Of a stretch of 64,000 nt of DNA, positions 33,430 to 44,900 are shown one piece after another (position 1 is the first letter of the stretch; each line of letters begins with the position of its first letter). A program made the position numbers and the translations under genes. The notes below the pieces were generated by a model. That model was given only the letters and a program-made list of their open reading frames with translations, was not told the origin of the DNA and did no database searches. The DNA comes from Phialophora verrucosa (taxonomy: Eukaryota; Ascomycota; Eurotiomycetes; Chaetothyriales; Herpotrichiellaceae), in contig MSED01000004.1 of the NCBI GenBank assembly GCA_002099365.1, forward strand, positions 2,604,001 to 2,668,000, read 5' to 3'.

Positions 33430-33953
33430 TGCATTTTCGAAGATGGGTCACTGCTGGATGGGGAGAGAAGGCCGCGAGTGAGTTTAATAATCGAGAAGTG
33501 ACGGAATGCTGACGGTCTGACAACGAAATAGGGCGCCGAAATTCTAGGCGCATGATGGAGACACGACTTGTCAGACGCAGGGCTTTTTTGCCCTCTCAAC
33601 CCTGACAACAGAATCACACGAAATGCCGAGTACACAGAAGATCAGTTAGACGACTGTTAATCAGTCTCCGGTCTATCCATTTCATCAACGGACATCAAGT
33701 CGTTCTCGTTCTCGGGCATGTTGTCTCCAGCTTCTTATATTTTATCTATCACTGGCAACCCTTTCTATGAATCCAAGCACCTTGGCTAGCCCTCAAATGC
33801 ATGTCCCTGATCCTGACCGTGACCTCCAAATTCCTCACCTTAATTGCCAGACCTAGCGATTGCTAGCAAGAGTCAGTAGTCCTGCTTTGTCTTTGTGTCG
33901 ACGTCGTTGTCTCGTCGACCTTACTCCGCACGCACCGAACGCCAGCGCCCAAC
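33430..33953. other. Spacer between the Zn2Cys6 regulator and the Spt10-like gene
   Basis: About 520 bp with no gene: regulator promoter on the left, Spt10-like 3' UTR on the right. Confidence 0.5.
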
Positions 33954-35667
33954 TTATTGCTCAAGTTTGAATCGTGTTTGATTTCCAGGCTCGATGTAAT
34001 CCATGGGCAGGACATGTTGCATTGGCTGCATGTCATCCAGTCCAGTACCTGGCCCGCCGCCATCGTCCATAACGTGATCGTGTGTCATCAGTTGCTGATC
34101 AGCATCGGGAATGAAGTGATGCTCTGGTGGCCGATCGAAGTCACTTGGATCATGGTGTGGTGGTAAATGCGGGGTGCTTGCGAAGGAAGACAGACCAGCT
34201 GGATCATACGGGTGGCCGTTGGGATCGTACGCTCCGGCTAGCTGTGCCTGTATTTGTTCCATGATTTGCGGGTCAATGGCCATTTCGTCATACGGATCCA
34301 GGTGATGATCATGGTCTGCCACCAGGTGGTCATGATCGTTAGATAAGTCCATGGGCTGCTGTATTGCTGCGAAATCGTGATCTGAGATGTGAGTAGTTGT
34401 GAGATCTCGGGCCTCCTGCGACAAGTGCTGCAAGTTTGGCTGTGGCGGTGCTGCGGGTATAGGTGCTTGTGCTTGTGGTTTGGGTAGATTTGGCGGAGCT
34501 TCATCGATCGTCTTGCTCCGACCAGGCCGGTTCTCCGAGCGCAGAATCGGAGGCTTGTTCACGTCTTTACACTCCGGGCAATTCTTGATCACGTGGCTGA
34601 CTGTCTCCTTGATCCGAATCCAATGGTATTTGGTCGCAATGATAGCCGTCGTCTTATTGATACCTGCGTGCGACTGGAGATGAATCCGCTTGGCAATCTC
34701 GTACTGGGCGTTTGAGTCGGAAATGACTTCCTTGTCCTTCAAAAAGAGCTTCTCGGCGCCACCGTCTTCAGCGGGCACCAGTTTGTAGTGGGTGGCCGCA
34801 CTTCGAAGACGACTTTTCTCGGACCGATCGGCGCCCTGAGGGTACAGGAGATGTCTCAGATAGTAGCGGATTTTATCGAAGCGTTCTTCCGAAACGTCGC
34901 TCTCGCCCTCTGATTTGAGGTCTCTGCCATATATGATGGCGTCAACGGGCTCTTCCGAGGATTTCAAGTTGCCACACCCAGGTACTCGGCCAATGCGTTT
35001 GAAACCGAGCGAGTCCCATATCTTTGTAGAAGCCGTGTTGGATTCGTAGACCAGATTGAAGACCGAATACGTATACCCCTGGTGATCATCAGCTTCATCA
35101 GCTCTAGGCTATCTCCGTCGACGCCAAACCTACCAGCCCGGGTGCCCAGTCCAGGTAGCATTGCCCCATAGACTTTCCAACGCCCTTGTTGCGAGCCGCA
35201 GGCGTCACCAGAAACCCACCGTTGCAAACATGGCTACTTCGACCAGGGTAGTTTGGCTTGATATAAAAGCTGCCCAGGCATTTCTTGTTCCAGTCAACAC
35301 CGTTGGCATCCATCTCAGCCACCGCCTCGATTCCTCCAATATCACCGAGAACCATGACAGCGCCAAAGTTTCCGAACCAGTACGGGCCAAAGGTCTCCAG
35401 TGGCAGCGGGTCGATCATTGGATACGTGTCTCCGCCTTCAATTTCCTTATTCAACTGCTCTGACAGATACGCCAGAAGCCGCTTGGGCACGGCGTCTGGA
35501 GAGAAGAACGGTATTAAAGTTGCGACTGTGACACGATCCCGAAGGGTGACAGGCCTAGGGAATATCGAGGACGGTATTTGCGGGTTATCTGAGGTTGGAT
35601 ACGGCTCTTGTCCCGAGGCCCGGTAGATCACAGGCGCTTCGGGATCCTCTAGTAGAGCCGGCATCAT
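33954..35667 (-). CDS. SPT10: Spt10-like acetyltransferase with HHCC zinc finger (two exons)
   Basis: Predicted exons are 35667-35134 and 35078-33954 (55-bp intron, donor GTAGGT), giving 552 residues. The first half is a GNAT acetyltransferase: GAVMVLGDIGGIEAVAEMD, FYIKPNYPGRSSHVCNGGFLVTPAARNKGVGKSMG (acetyl-CoA loop) and, across the splice, YLDWAPGL-GYTYSVFNLVYESNTASTKIWDSLGFKRIGRVPG. The second half holds an integrase-type zinc finger, His311, His315, Cys345, Cys348 (H-X3-H-X29-C-X2-C). This combination matches yeast Spt10, the activator of core histone genes, whose zinc finger binds histone promoters as a dimer. The C-terminus is Gln/Pro/Asp/His-rich (DHDHHLDPYDEM), likely disordered or activating. 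Confidence 0.85.
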
Positions 35668-35844
35668 GGACCATCAGGAGCGCAAATGTCGCAGAGCTAG
35701 TCAGAGAGCGAGTCGCAACTGTGTCTGAGCAAGTGGAAATCAGAGCGCGGACTTCACTGGATATACACGGTCGGGGAATTGAAGAAGAGAGAAAACTCGG
35801 GGTGACAGTCGGAGCGCCTCGCCCCATTTTGACGCCAGCTCACG

Positions 35845-35852
35845 TCACGTGA
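35845..35852. promoter_or_regulatory. TCACGTGA palindrome
   Basis: Perfect 8-bp palindrome with an E-box core, 178 bp upstream of the Spt10-like ATG and flanked by a second ACGT (cacgtcacgtga). Candidate bHLH (Cbf1-type) or bZIP site. Confidence 0.4.
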
Positions 35853-36043
35853 TTAGACTTGGCAGGTAGCGTGACTTCAGCCTTGGCACTGATTACATAA
35901 ACGTTGTTATGCTTCTGGGCGCCAGCAAGAGACGAGAAAGTGAAGCCTGCAACAGAGTGAAGCTGTGGAGCTGCAGAATAGGATTACACACTACATATTA
36001 CGGATCTTGGGTAGACACCCATATGTATGTTCTGTTATCCGTG

Positions 36044-36055
36044 CCCCTCGAGGGG
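36044..36055. promoter_or_regulatory. CCCCTCGAGGGG inverted stress-element pair
   Basis: A perfect 12-bp palindrome made of two facing CCCCT/AGGGG stress-response elements, about 380 bp upstream of the Spt10-like start. Function is inferred from motif only. Confidence 0.35.
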
Positions 36056-36575
36056 TAGTTCCGACAAAGGAAAGAAATTCCGCGTATTCGAGTTGCTGAT
36101 TTCCATTCCCAAAGAAGGCCCGGCCCATTGCATTGATCGAAATTGAGGTGTTGCGGTGACATGTGAGTGTTGACGCGTATGAGCATTCAGAGCGAAATGT
36201 ATTGAACCGAGTCCGGGGTTGTGGAGGGCGGCTCATGGCCGATCTTGGTAGGAAGCATGAGCAAAACCAGGCTGAGGCGCTGCTCTAGGTTTGAGACTCA
36301 TTACGGATATCGATGCCTCACGCTGGCGAAACGGCTGCATGCAGCTCCGCACTTTATTCTCCCCCCAGCAAGACTTTTCAGGCCGGGAGGTTTCGGCTCT
36401 GGTGCGCGTGTCTGAATTCCAGGACCAGTTTAAATATCAGTTGCGAAGCCATTTCTCCCCGAGACACATCGTTGAGCTTTGGGCATTCTTGGAAGATATT
36501 CGGTTGGCGGCACGGAATTGAGCTGTAGTAGGAGACCGTGGATTCACTTGATCATCGTAATACCCGCCGGACTTC

Positions 36576-37619
36576 TCATTTCATGAATTCTTTCATACTC
36601 CAACGCTTCGAGCCTGACATATGGGTAGGAACACCGACGTACATCGGGCTGTCTTCTTTGATGATTGGCGGCAGAGCTGATAGTTCTGAATTTTCGTGCC
36701 GTCTGTCTGCTGGAGGTGAACCCGGGATGTCATAAGAACGCCCGCTTACGGTTGGGGAGCCGCTCCCGATCGCCGTAGTATTTGTGGAATAGGCATGAGT
36801 TTTACCTGTCGTGAGTGCAGGCGAAGCGCCTTGTGGGCTAGTGGTCTCGTAAGGACGTCCAGCTTGGAACACGTCCTTTTCGTCAACGGAAACTTCATCG
36901 GGTGCGGCCCTAGAGAGATTGTTGCGACGACGCGTATAACGTTGGCCCAGCAAGAAGGATAGAACAACCAAAAGTATGACGACCAGGGCAACGCCCACGC
37001 CAATCCCAGCTTTAGCACCAGTGGAGAGCCCTTTAGAATGAGACGACGAGGTCGATGCTGATGACGAATTGTTGGGGCCAACGGCGGTTGAGGTACTGGA
37101 TGGACTTCTCGATGAAGTCACCACGGATGAGGAAGTAGAAAGAGCTGCAAGGCTAGTGGTTTGTTCGGATGATGTTGTCAACACCGGCTCTGAAGTAGGC
37201 AGTGCCGTCGACGGAGATGTTGCCGACGTAGATACGGCTGTCTCAGATATGGCAGGAACAGCCGGTGTGGTTGGATCTGGACCAAAGATTGTTGAGTAGC
37301 CAACGGTACTAACAACGACTTGACTCGTTGCGAAAGTGATGGTCGAGATGATAGTACTAGTGACGGAGCCGGCAACAACTGCCGTTGAGGTTATGGTTGT
37401 CGCTGTGCCATCGATCGTCGTCGTGACTATCGTCTCTTGGTTTGGCGCCGCATCGCTTGCAGGTACGACAGAATAGATTGTCACCAAAGATGGTAGTACT
37501 GTTGGCACCGTTGCCGTCACCAGGATCGGGTCAGTTGCAACGGGAACTGAAGGCAGTGCATTGGCGAAGAAAGGAATGACAGCCAGAACCAAAGCACGGA
37601 AACCACGACTCTGGCACAT
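36576..37619 (-). CDS. Ser/Thr-rich single-pass membrane protein, wall-sensor-like
   Basis: 347 residues, no intron. Signal peptide 1-22 (FRALVLAVIPFFANALP). An extracellular Ser/Thr/Val-rich region (about 23-200) is likely heavily O-mannosylated. One transmembrane helix at about 204-224 (GIGVGVALVVILLVVLSFLLG) ends in a basic stop-transfer RYTRRRNN. A cytosolic tail of about 120 residues is Ser/Pro-rich and ends KRWSMKEFMK. This is the layout of Mid2/Wtl-type cell-wall-integrity sensors, but there is no WSC Cys domain and no sequence-level match I can name. It could equally be a lineage-specific wall protein. Confidence 0.65.
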   Translation of the reverse strand: MCQSRGFRALVLAVIPFFANALPSVPVATDPILVTATVPTVLPSLVTIYSVVPASDAAPNQETIVTTTIDGTATTITSTAVVAGSVTSTIISTITFATSQVVVSTVGYSTIFGPDPTTPAVPAISETAVSTSATSPSTALPTSEPVLTTSSEQTTSLAALSTSSSVVTSSRSPSSTSTAVGPNNSSSASTSSSHSKGLSTGAKAGIGVGVALVVILLVVLSFLLGQRYTRRRNNLSRAAPDEVSVDEKDVFQAGRPYETTSPQGASPALTTGKTHAYSTNTTAIGSGSPTVSGRSYDIPGSPPADRRHENSELSALPPIIKEDSPMYVGVPTHMSGSKRWSMKEFMK

Positions 37620-38610
37620 CGTGCCACGGCACTGAAGATGAAGAGACTCAATGGCGAGATCTGCGTCGAAAAGTGATGGAAGGTCGTGCAGAGGTCATGG
37701 AGTAGTTTGTGGGGGGGGTTGTCAACCTTGTCAGCTGCTGCCCTGGGAGATTTGCGAGCGCCTTGTCGAGAAGTCCATCGCTCAGGGACAAGTCAGAAGT
37801 CATCTTCCGTATGCAGCGTTTGTGGCTTCGTACTAAAATCTGGCTAGATTCAGGGCCACCACAGTTCTTTGAGCGGTGCGTGGATAAGACGTCGAGGAAG
37901 GCTGAAGACTACGCGATCTTATTGGCCAGGCTCCAAGTTGACGTTAAGCCTCTTTCAGACGGGGGAAATTGGTTTCATCCACCATCGTTCGCTTCGTTTC
38001 TTCCAGAGTCGGAAGAGCTTCCGGGGTTGACAGCCTGAAGACGCGTGTCAGGCGTCGAGCGCGTTCTCAGGCAGTACATAGATAACCTTGGCTGATAGCC
38101 GAGAGACAACGCGATCTGACACCTGAACGCAAGCATGGTCATTACTCCGCTCTCAATCACTCGCGGTCCTGTGGACGCCTCACCCAATGAAGGGAGGCAT
38201 GGGTATGTAAATGGAGCATCCATGCACAGAGATGCCGCGCAGCCCGAGCATAGCTCCCGGTATCTTTGCACGCCTCCCAGTCCGAAGCTGAGGTACTGTT
38301 TCACGTGCCGTGATCTGACCAAGAGCCCAATACTCAGTCCATGGCCGGGTTAGCAATTCGTGGGCACACTAACTGTAGGCGTCTGGCGTATTTCGCTGGC
38401 TGGGTTGTAGTTGTAGGCGTCCTTCGATACTGGCTGCCAGATACATGACTCATGAGATGTTGCGCGATCCCTTGGTCGAATCGATGCGTGTCTGCCTGCG
38501 GTATCGACCACTTGAGATGGTTAAGTCGCCATACAACTCACTAGACAGCTCTTTTGGACAAGACAATCCCGGTCAAGCACAGTGCACGCCCCGGGGAGCT
38601 GTGCCGCGCC
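37620..38610. other. Intergenic, no gene seen
   Basis: About 1 kb between two minus-strand genes: promoter of the membrane protein on the left, TIP41 3' UTR on the right. A G-run lies at about 37713-37720. No open frame of interest. Confidence 0.5.
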
Positions 38611-39441
38611 TCATCCTCCCAATGCCACTCGCTCCAGCGTTTTCTCCATTACGGGTAAGAGGTCAGCCATCTGATTTGGGTCGCGGAGCACGGCGGTGAC
38701 ATCGTCTCTTCTGCCTGCCAGACGGTCACAGATTTTGCTGTATGCCTCTTCCTTCGCGATGTATTCTCTGATTATCTCTTTCTTCCCAAAGTCGACGTAT
38801 ACTCTGGTATCCCGCAATCTGACAAGGACATTGTCGAGCCTCATAAAAAACCGGCAGAGGAGAAGTAATCGTGCAGGCATGACTCGGATTTTGCAGGAGA
38901 GCATTGTGATGCCGTTATCAGCGAGCTCGTCCTCATAAAGCACCACGTCGTCGAAGAACAAAATGGGGTCTGGACGCTTGAGTAGTTCGAGCGGAATCGG
39001 ATCCTCAGAAGGCTGGAATTCTCGGCTTCCCGGTGCAAGGTCGCCTTTGTAGTCAGTGGTATAGGACCAATCGAACGGCTTGACGACTTCTTTGATGTCA
39101 TGTTGATCTTCCCTGCTCTGTTGCCATTCCTTGGAGTAGGCCACCTTCAACCGTCGCTCACCGGTTTTGTCAACACGATCCAAAGCCCCAAATGCGTCAA
39201 ACTTGATTCCCCATCGGGACCCCGGATGCTCGATCGTGACGAGATTGTCGCCGAAGATCATCTCGGGCGGAGCAATCCCCAGCTTTTTGGTCATCTCTTC
39301 GATAGGCCCGGCTTTCAAAATTGGTAGCTTCTGGGTCTGGACACGGAATCCCTCGATCGAGAACGCCCGTGGGGGAGCGGCGGAAGGCAAAGGAAAGGTC
39401 GTGTCGACGCCATTAGGCGGCCGGTGGCCATTGACCGCCAT
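38611..39441 (-). CDS. TIP41: TIP41-like regulator of PP2A/TOR signalling
   Basis: 276 residues from the ATG at 39441, close to human TIPRL (272). Conserved TIP41 blocks are present: MIFGDNLVTIEHPGSRWGIKFDAFGALDRV, KEVVKPFDWSYTTDYKGDL, and DPILFFDDVVLYEDELADNGITMLSCKIRVMPARLLLLCRFFMRLDNVLVR. Tip41 binds Tap42 or PP2A catalytic subunits and counters TORC1. The frame is open a further 110 codons upstream without conserved sequence, and the chosen ATG matches the family's length and lies in a good context. It shares a short divergent promoter with the Aurora kinase. Confidence 0.92.
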   Translation of the reverse strand: MAVNGHRPPNGVDTTFPLPSAAPPRAFSIEGFRVQTQKLPILKAGPIEEMTKKLGIAPPEMIFGDNLVTIEHPGSRWGIKFDAFGALDRVDKTGERRLKVAYSKEWQQSREDQHDIKEVVKPFDWSYTTDYKGDLAPGSREFQPSEDPIPLELLKRPDPILFFDDVVLYEDELADNGITMLSCKIRVMPARLLLLCRFFMRLDNVLVRLRDTRVYVDFGKKEIIREYIAKEEAYSKICDRLAGRRDDVTAVLRDPNQMADLLPVMEKTLERVALGG

Positions 39442-39837
39442 GATGACTAGGCGAATTATGAGGTCGCCCAGAGCCGAGAGGTCTTCTAAAGCGACACAAT
39501 GCCGATGGAAGAAGCTGATTTGGCGTGGGCGTTGAGCAGATAAACAAAATGAGAAGAAAGCATGGTGGTACTTATCCGTATCATACTGTGTTAAAAGTGA
39601 AGTGCGGGGAAGAACGCAGCCTCGTTGCAAAAGCGGCGGCGCGAGGCTGTGGTTGCTATGGCGCCCAGCATTGTTTACTGCTGTGTATGAGACCTTCTTC
39701 CCTCGATCACAGAACGCCAAAATCCACCGACTGGGACATAACGAACAACCTTCTCTTCTCTTAGTTGTCATTGTTGGATCAGATCGGTCTCTGCTAACAC
39801 CTGTTCCATACTCTCATCCTCCTCCACCTTCTGCATC
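39442..39837. promoter_or_regulatory. Divergent promoter of TIP41 and Aurora kinase
   Basis: Only 396 bp separate the two start codons. C/T-rich leader on the Aurora side (ctctcatcctcctccaccttctgc). No clear TATA. Shared elements would co-regulate a PP2A modulator with a mitotic kinase. Confidence 0.5.
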
Positions 39838-41168
39838 ATGGCGACAAAGACACTGGAGTCACGATTTGAGCACCTTACCGTCAATGATGAGAATGAAGCA
39901 CCAGCGGCGACTGGGCTCAAGTCCAAGGTAGAATCACCCTGTGCGCACAGCGCGCTCTTGCAATACTGACCGTATAAATGCAGACCGCGTCTGCGGGTGT
40001 CATGCCAACATTATCATCAACACAAGCTCGATCGAACCTCGTCAAATACCCTCTCCAAGTGACTGGGGACTCTAAACAGAACGTAGCCTCCATTGCGACC
40101 ATCACAACAACTACAACGGTTCCTACCCACCCCCCTTCGCCGGTCCGAGTAGCTCTTCAGGCAGCCAGAGAGTCGGGAGAGAGCGATGACTCAATCCGGG
40201 GCAGAGCCACTCCCAAGTTCTTCTTCGATCAACCACAAGCACCCAAACAATTCCACCTCGGCATGTTTGAGATTGGGAAGCCTCTTGGAAAAGGAAAGTT
40301 CGGACGAGTCTACCTGGCCCGCGAAAGATCGTCGGGATTTGTGTGCGCCCTCAAGGTCCTCCATAAGTCGGAACTGCAGCAGGGCAAAGTCGAGAAGCAA
40401 GTCCGACGAGAAATCGAGATCCAGTCCAACCTGAGGCACCCCAACATCCTCAGACTATTCGGCCATTTCCATGACAGCAAGCGCGTATTTCTGATCCTCG
40501 AGTTCGCCGGTAAGGGGGAGCTGTACAAGCATCTCCGCAAGGAAGGTCGTTTCCCAGAATGGAAGGCGGCACAATATATTGCCCAGATGGCTGCAGCCCT
40601 CAAATACCTGCACAAGAAGCATGTCATGCACCGAGACATCAAGCCTGAAAATATCCTCGTCGGTATCCACGGCGAAATCAAGATCTCCGACTTTGGCTGG
40701 TCAGTGCACGCTCCCAACAACAGGAGACAAACTATGTGTGGCACCCTGGATTACCTTCCGCCTGAGATGCTCAAGCCAGGCAGCTCAGACAATTTCTACA
40801 ACGAAAAGGTCGACCTGTGGAGTCTGGGTGTACTTACATACGAGTTTCTTGTTGGCGAAGCGCCCTTCGAGGACACAACCATCATGACACAGCGGAGAAT
40901 TGCGCGGTGTGACATGAAAGTTCCAAGCTTCGTGAGCTCTGAGGCCAGGGACCTAATCATGCGGGTAAGTCTTCTCTTATTGTTTAAGTGCTCCGAATTG
41001 AGGTCGCTGATATTTTCACAGCTCTTAGTATTGGATCCTGAAAAGCGTATTCCACTAGAAGATGTCCTCCAGCATCCTTGGGTAGTGAAGCACTGCGTGA
41101 CCAAAGGTGGCGAACGTGCTTTTGAGAGAGCATCCAGTAGCAGCAGCAAAGGCTCGAGCTCAGAGTGA
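39838..41168 (+). CDS. Aurora kinase (Ipl1/Ark1-type) (three exons)
   Basis: Predicted exons are 39838-39927, 39984-40964 and 41022-41168, giving 405 residues. Introns are 56 bp (branch TACTGAC) and 57 bp. The kinase domain starts near 124 after a disordered N-terminus: Gly loop LGKGKFGRVYLA, Lys154 (CALKVL), catalytic Asp248 (MHRDIKPEN), Asp266 (SDFGWSVHAP) and activation-loop Thr280 in RRQTMCGTLDYLPPE, the Aurora-defining T-loop. It phosphorylates kinetochore proteins and histone H3 in the chromosomal passenger complex to correct attachments. The second intron is a multiple of three without stops; retention would insert 19 residues into the C-lobe. Confidence 0.95.
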
Positions 41169-41948
41169 CGGCCGGTCCTTAAGTCACACGAGGTGAGAAG
41201 GACCTGACGACCCTGGTGGACATTTCAGCATTGAGGGCCACTGATGGTCATGAAATTTATGGAGTTTTCTTTTCACTGAGCATGAGCGACGCACTTGGGT
41301 TGGTTTGGAAGGGCAACAGATATGGCGTTCATCTTGGAAATGAATGGCTGATGATGTTTTATTGACAGAAGAGAACGCTGAAAGGGCTACTTCATGCTGC
41401 CAGCGCCTGTGTGTTCGTAGAGAAATCAGACACATCTACCCCGTAGGGAGTATGTTACAATGATGGTGCTGTTAGCTCCTAAATCCCCGCCGTAATATTA
41501 CGGTGAAGCGCACCAACAGCAAGCCGCGACAGCAGTGACGAAATTGTGACCTCTGTGCCTCTATCTCACGAACTATTTCTGCCCATGCGCTGAAGCAGAT
41601 CTGATTGATTCCCAGATTTTGCCTCTTTCTTCGGTTTGCCATCGACTTGCGCCATCTTCGATCACAGAGAAACCCAATACATTCCACAGACATCAGACTG
41701 TAAAGTGCCACTGGTACAACGTCTACTGTGTAGCATTTCTACTGGATTGTCGGCAAGTGGAGGCCGATGAATTACTGATGCGGACTTCTCCTCCTTGAGC
41801 AATCCGTAAGGCTCTCGCGACACTGTCCGAGCAAGGGCGCTTTCAAGGCTGGCGGACTGCATATGAGACCTGGAGAGGAACACCTTTTTTATTTACATCT
41901 CGAACAATACCTCTTTTTCTGTGTGTGTGTACCTGAAATACTGTAACC
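41169..41948. other. Spacer and promoter of the 5-oxoprolinase gene
   Basis: About 780 bp, no gene. The last 60 bases include a T-rich run and a 'gtgtgtgtgt' stretch (about 41920-41930) just before the start codon. Confidence 0.5.
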
Positions 41949-44900
41949 ATGGGGGACGCCGGCCGAGCAGAAAGAGGCATTCGCATAGCCATTGACGTAA
42001 GTCCCAACCATACCGTGGCGTACCTCCTACTCACCCAGTAACCTGAACAGCGCGGAGGCACCTTCACAGACTGTGTCGGTAATCCAGGCACAGGACGCAT
42101 GGAAGACGACATTATCATCAAACTGCTCTCAGAAGATCCGTCGAATTACGAAGATGCACCGCTGGAAGGTATTCGGCGGCTCATGTCGAAGTTCACCGGG
42201 CGCGATATCCCCAGAGGTGAGGCTCTCGACACGAGTAAGATCGAGAGTATCCGTATGGGAACGACAGTTGCTACCAATGCACTGCTTGAGCGGAAGGGAG
42301 AGAAGATGGCTATGGTGGTCACTCGCGGGTTCAAGGACTGCTTGGAGATCGGCAATCAATCTAGACCAAAGATCTTTGATCTTGCCATCCGGAGGCCCGA
42401 CGTTCTGTACCAGAAGGTCGTGGAGATCGACGAGCGAGTTACACTTGAAGACTATGCCGAGGATCCTCAGAGACAGCAGACGAAAGCGGAAGCCAAACAT
42501 GAGGACTATAAGAACCACGACCTCGTGGAAGGCCTCTCTGGCGAAGCTGTCCGGATATTGCGGCGGCCAGAGGAAGGTAAGATCAAGGAACAGCTAAAAC
42601 AGCTTTACGACGAAGGCTTCCGAAGCATTGCTGTGTGCCTGATGCACGGGTACACGTTTCCCGACCATGAAGCCTTGGTCGGCAAGCTCGCGCACGAGAT
42701 TGGCTTCCAGCACGTCAGTCTGAGTCACGAACTCATGCCCATGATCAAATTGGTGCCTCGAGCGACATCGGCGTGCGCGGATGCGTATCTCACTCCCGCC
42801 ATCAAGAAATATATTGCGGGATTCCAAGCCGGGTTCGAAGGAGGCCTTGGCACCGAGAGCGTGAAGAAGGAAGAAGGCGAGAAAGGCGCCAGATGCGAGT
42901 TCATGCAATCTGACGGCGGCCTCGTTGATGTTGACAAATTCTCCGGCCTACGTGCCATCCTGTCGGGGCCAGCAGGCGGTGTGGTCGGCTATGCGTTGAC
43001 CTCCTATGACCCAGAGACCAAAACCCCGGTCATCGGCTTTGACATGGGCGGCACAAGCACAGACGTCAGTCGATACGGGCAAGGACGCTACGAGCACGTC
43101 TTCGAAACTACCACAGCGGGAGTTACAATCCAGTCACCCCAGCTGGACATCAACACCGTCGCAGCTGGGGGAGGGTCTCGGCTCTTCTTCAGAAACGGCC
43201 TCTTCGTCGTCGGTCCCGAATCCGCAGGCGCACATCCCGGGCCGGCATGCTACAGAAAGGGCGGCCCCCTGACCGTCACGGACGCGAATCTCTTCCTCGG
43301 TCGCCTATTACCAGAATTCTTCCCCAAGATCTTCGGCAAAAACGAGGATGAGGGCCTCGACCCGGAAGCCAGCAAGAAACTGTTCGAACAACTCACCGAC
43401 GAGATCAACAGCAAGACAGACAAGCACATGACGGCTGATGAGGTTGCTTACGGCTTCATCAAGATCGCCAACGAGACCATGACCCGCCCGATCCGGTCCC
43501 TCACCGAAGCCAAAGGGCACGACACCTCACAACACCGCCTTGCCACGTTCGGCGGCGCCGGGGGTCAACACGCCGTCGCGATTGCTGAGTCCCTGGGAAT
43601 AAGACAGATTCTCGTGCACAGGTACTCGTCCGTGCTATCAGCCTACGGCATGGCACTTGCCGACGTGGTCGACGAGTCGCAAGTCCCCGAGTCCCACGTG
43701 TGGGACAACGCGTCGTCGCACGACGATCTGAAGAAGAAAATGGCCGAGTTGAAGGAACGGTCGCGCAAACGGCTCAACGACCAGGGCTTCGCCGACGACG
43801 CGATCGAGTACGAGGAATACCTGAACATGCGGTACCGCGGGACCGAATCCGCATTGATGGTCATCAAGCCCACGGAGTCGGAATCCAAAGAGCTATACGA
43901 CGGTGACGACTGGGCGTTTGGCGCCGCATTCGTCCGCCAGCACGAACAGGAATTCGGCTTCACGCTACCCGACCGGGATACCATCGTCGACGACGTCCGC
44001 GTGCGCGGTATTGGGAAGTCCTTCCGCGGGATGTCCAAGACGGCGGACCAGCAACTCAAAGCCATCAAACCGAAGGACGTTGCACCCGAAAAGGCCCACA
44101 GCACCGCGAAGGTGTACTTCGAGGGCGGACGGCAGGACACGCGGATTTACAAGCTCGAGGACCTGGAGGTTGGCGCCCGCGTAGCAGGACCGGCAATCAT
44201 CGCAGACGGCACGCAGACCATCATCGTCACGCCAGGAGCGTCGGCCCTCGTCATCGAGACGCACGTAGTGATCAATATCGGCGAAGAGGGGACGAGCAAG
44301 AAGGCCAACGCCCGAGAAGTCGATCCTATTCTGCTCTCCATCTTCGCCCACCGGTTCATGGCCATTGCCGAACAGATGGGTCGTGCTCTGCAGAAAACGT
44401 CAGTCAGCACGAACGTCAAGGAACGTCTCGATTACAGCTGTGCGCTGTTCGACGAGCAAGGCGGTCTCGTTGCCAATGCACCCCATTTGCCAGTCCATCT
44501 GGGGAGTATGTCCACGTGCGTGCGCACACAGGCGGAAATCTGGCGCGGGAAACTGAAGAAAGGCGATGTCATCGTCTCGAACCACCCGGAATACGGGGGC
44601 ACACACTTGCCGGACATCACGGTCGTGACGCCGGCGTTCAGTGGTGACAAGATCATCTTCTACGTCGCCAGTCGGGCTCATCACGCTGATATTGGCGGGA
44701 TTCTGCCGGGGAGCATGCCTCCTCACAGCCGAGAACTTTACCAAGAAGGTGCGGCGATAAAGTCCGAGAAGTTGGTGTCGGAGGGCAAGTTCGACGAGAA
44801 GAGGATCACGGAACTGTTGTACGACGAGCCAGCGCAGTACCCCGAGTGTAGCGGCACCAGATGTCTCGCGGACAACTTGAACGACCTGAAGGCTCAAATC

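Larger units (their letters stand above)
35668..36575. other. Promoter of the Spt10-like gene and 3' region of the membrane protein
   Basis: About 900 bp, no gene. Contains a TCACGTGA palindrome and an inverted pair of CCCCT elements, listed separately. Minor simple sequence only besides. Confidence 0.5.
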
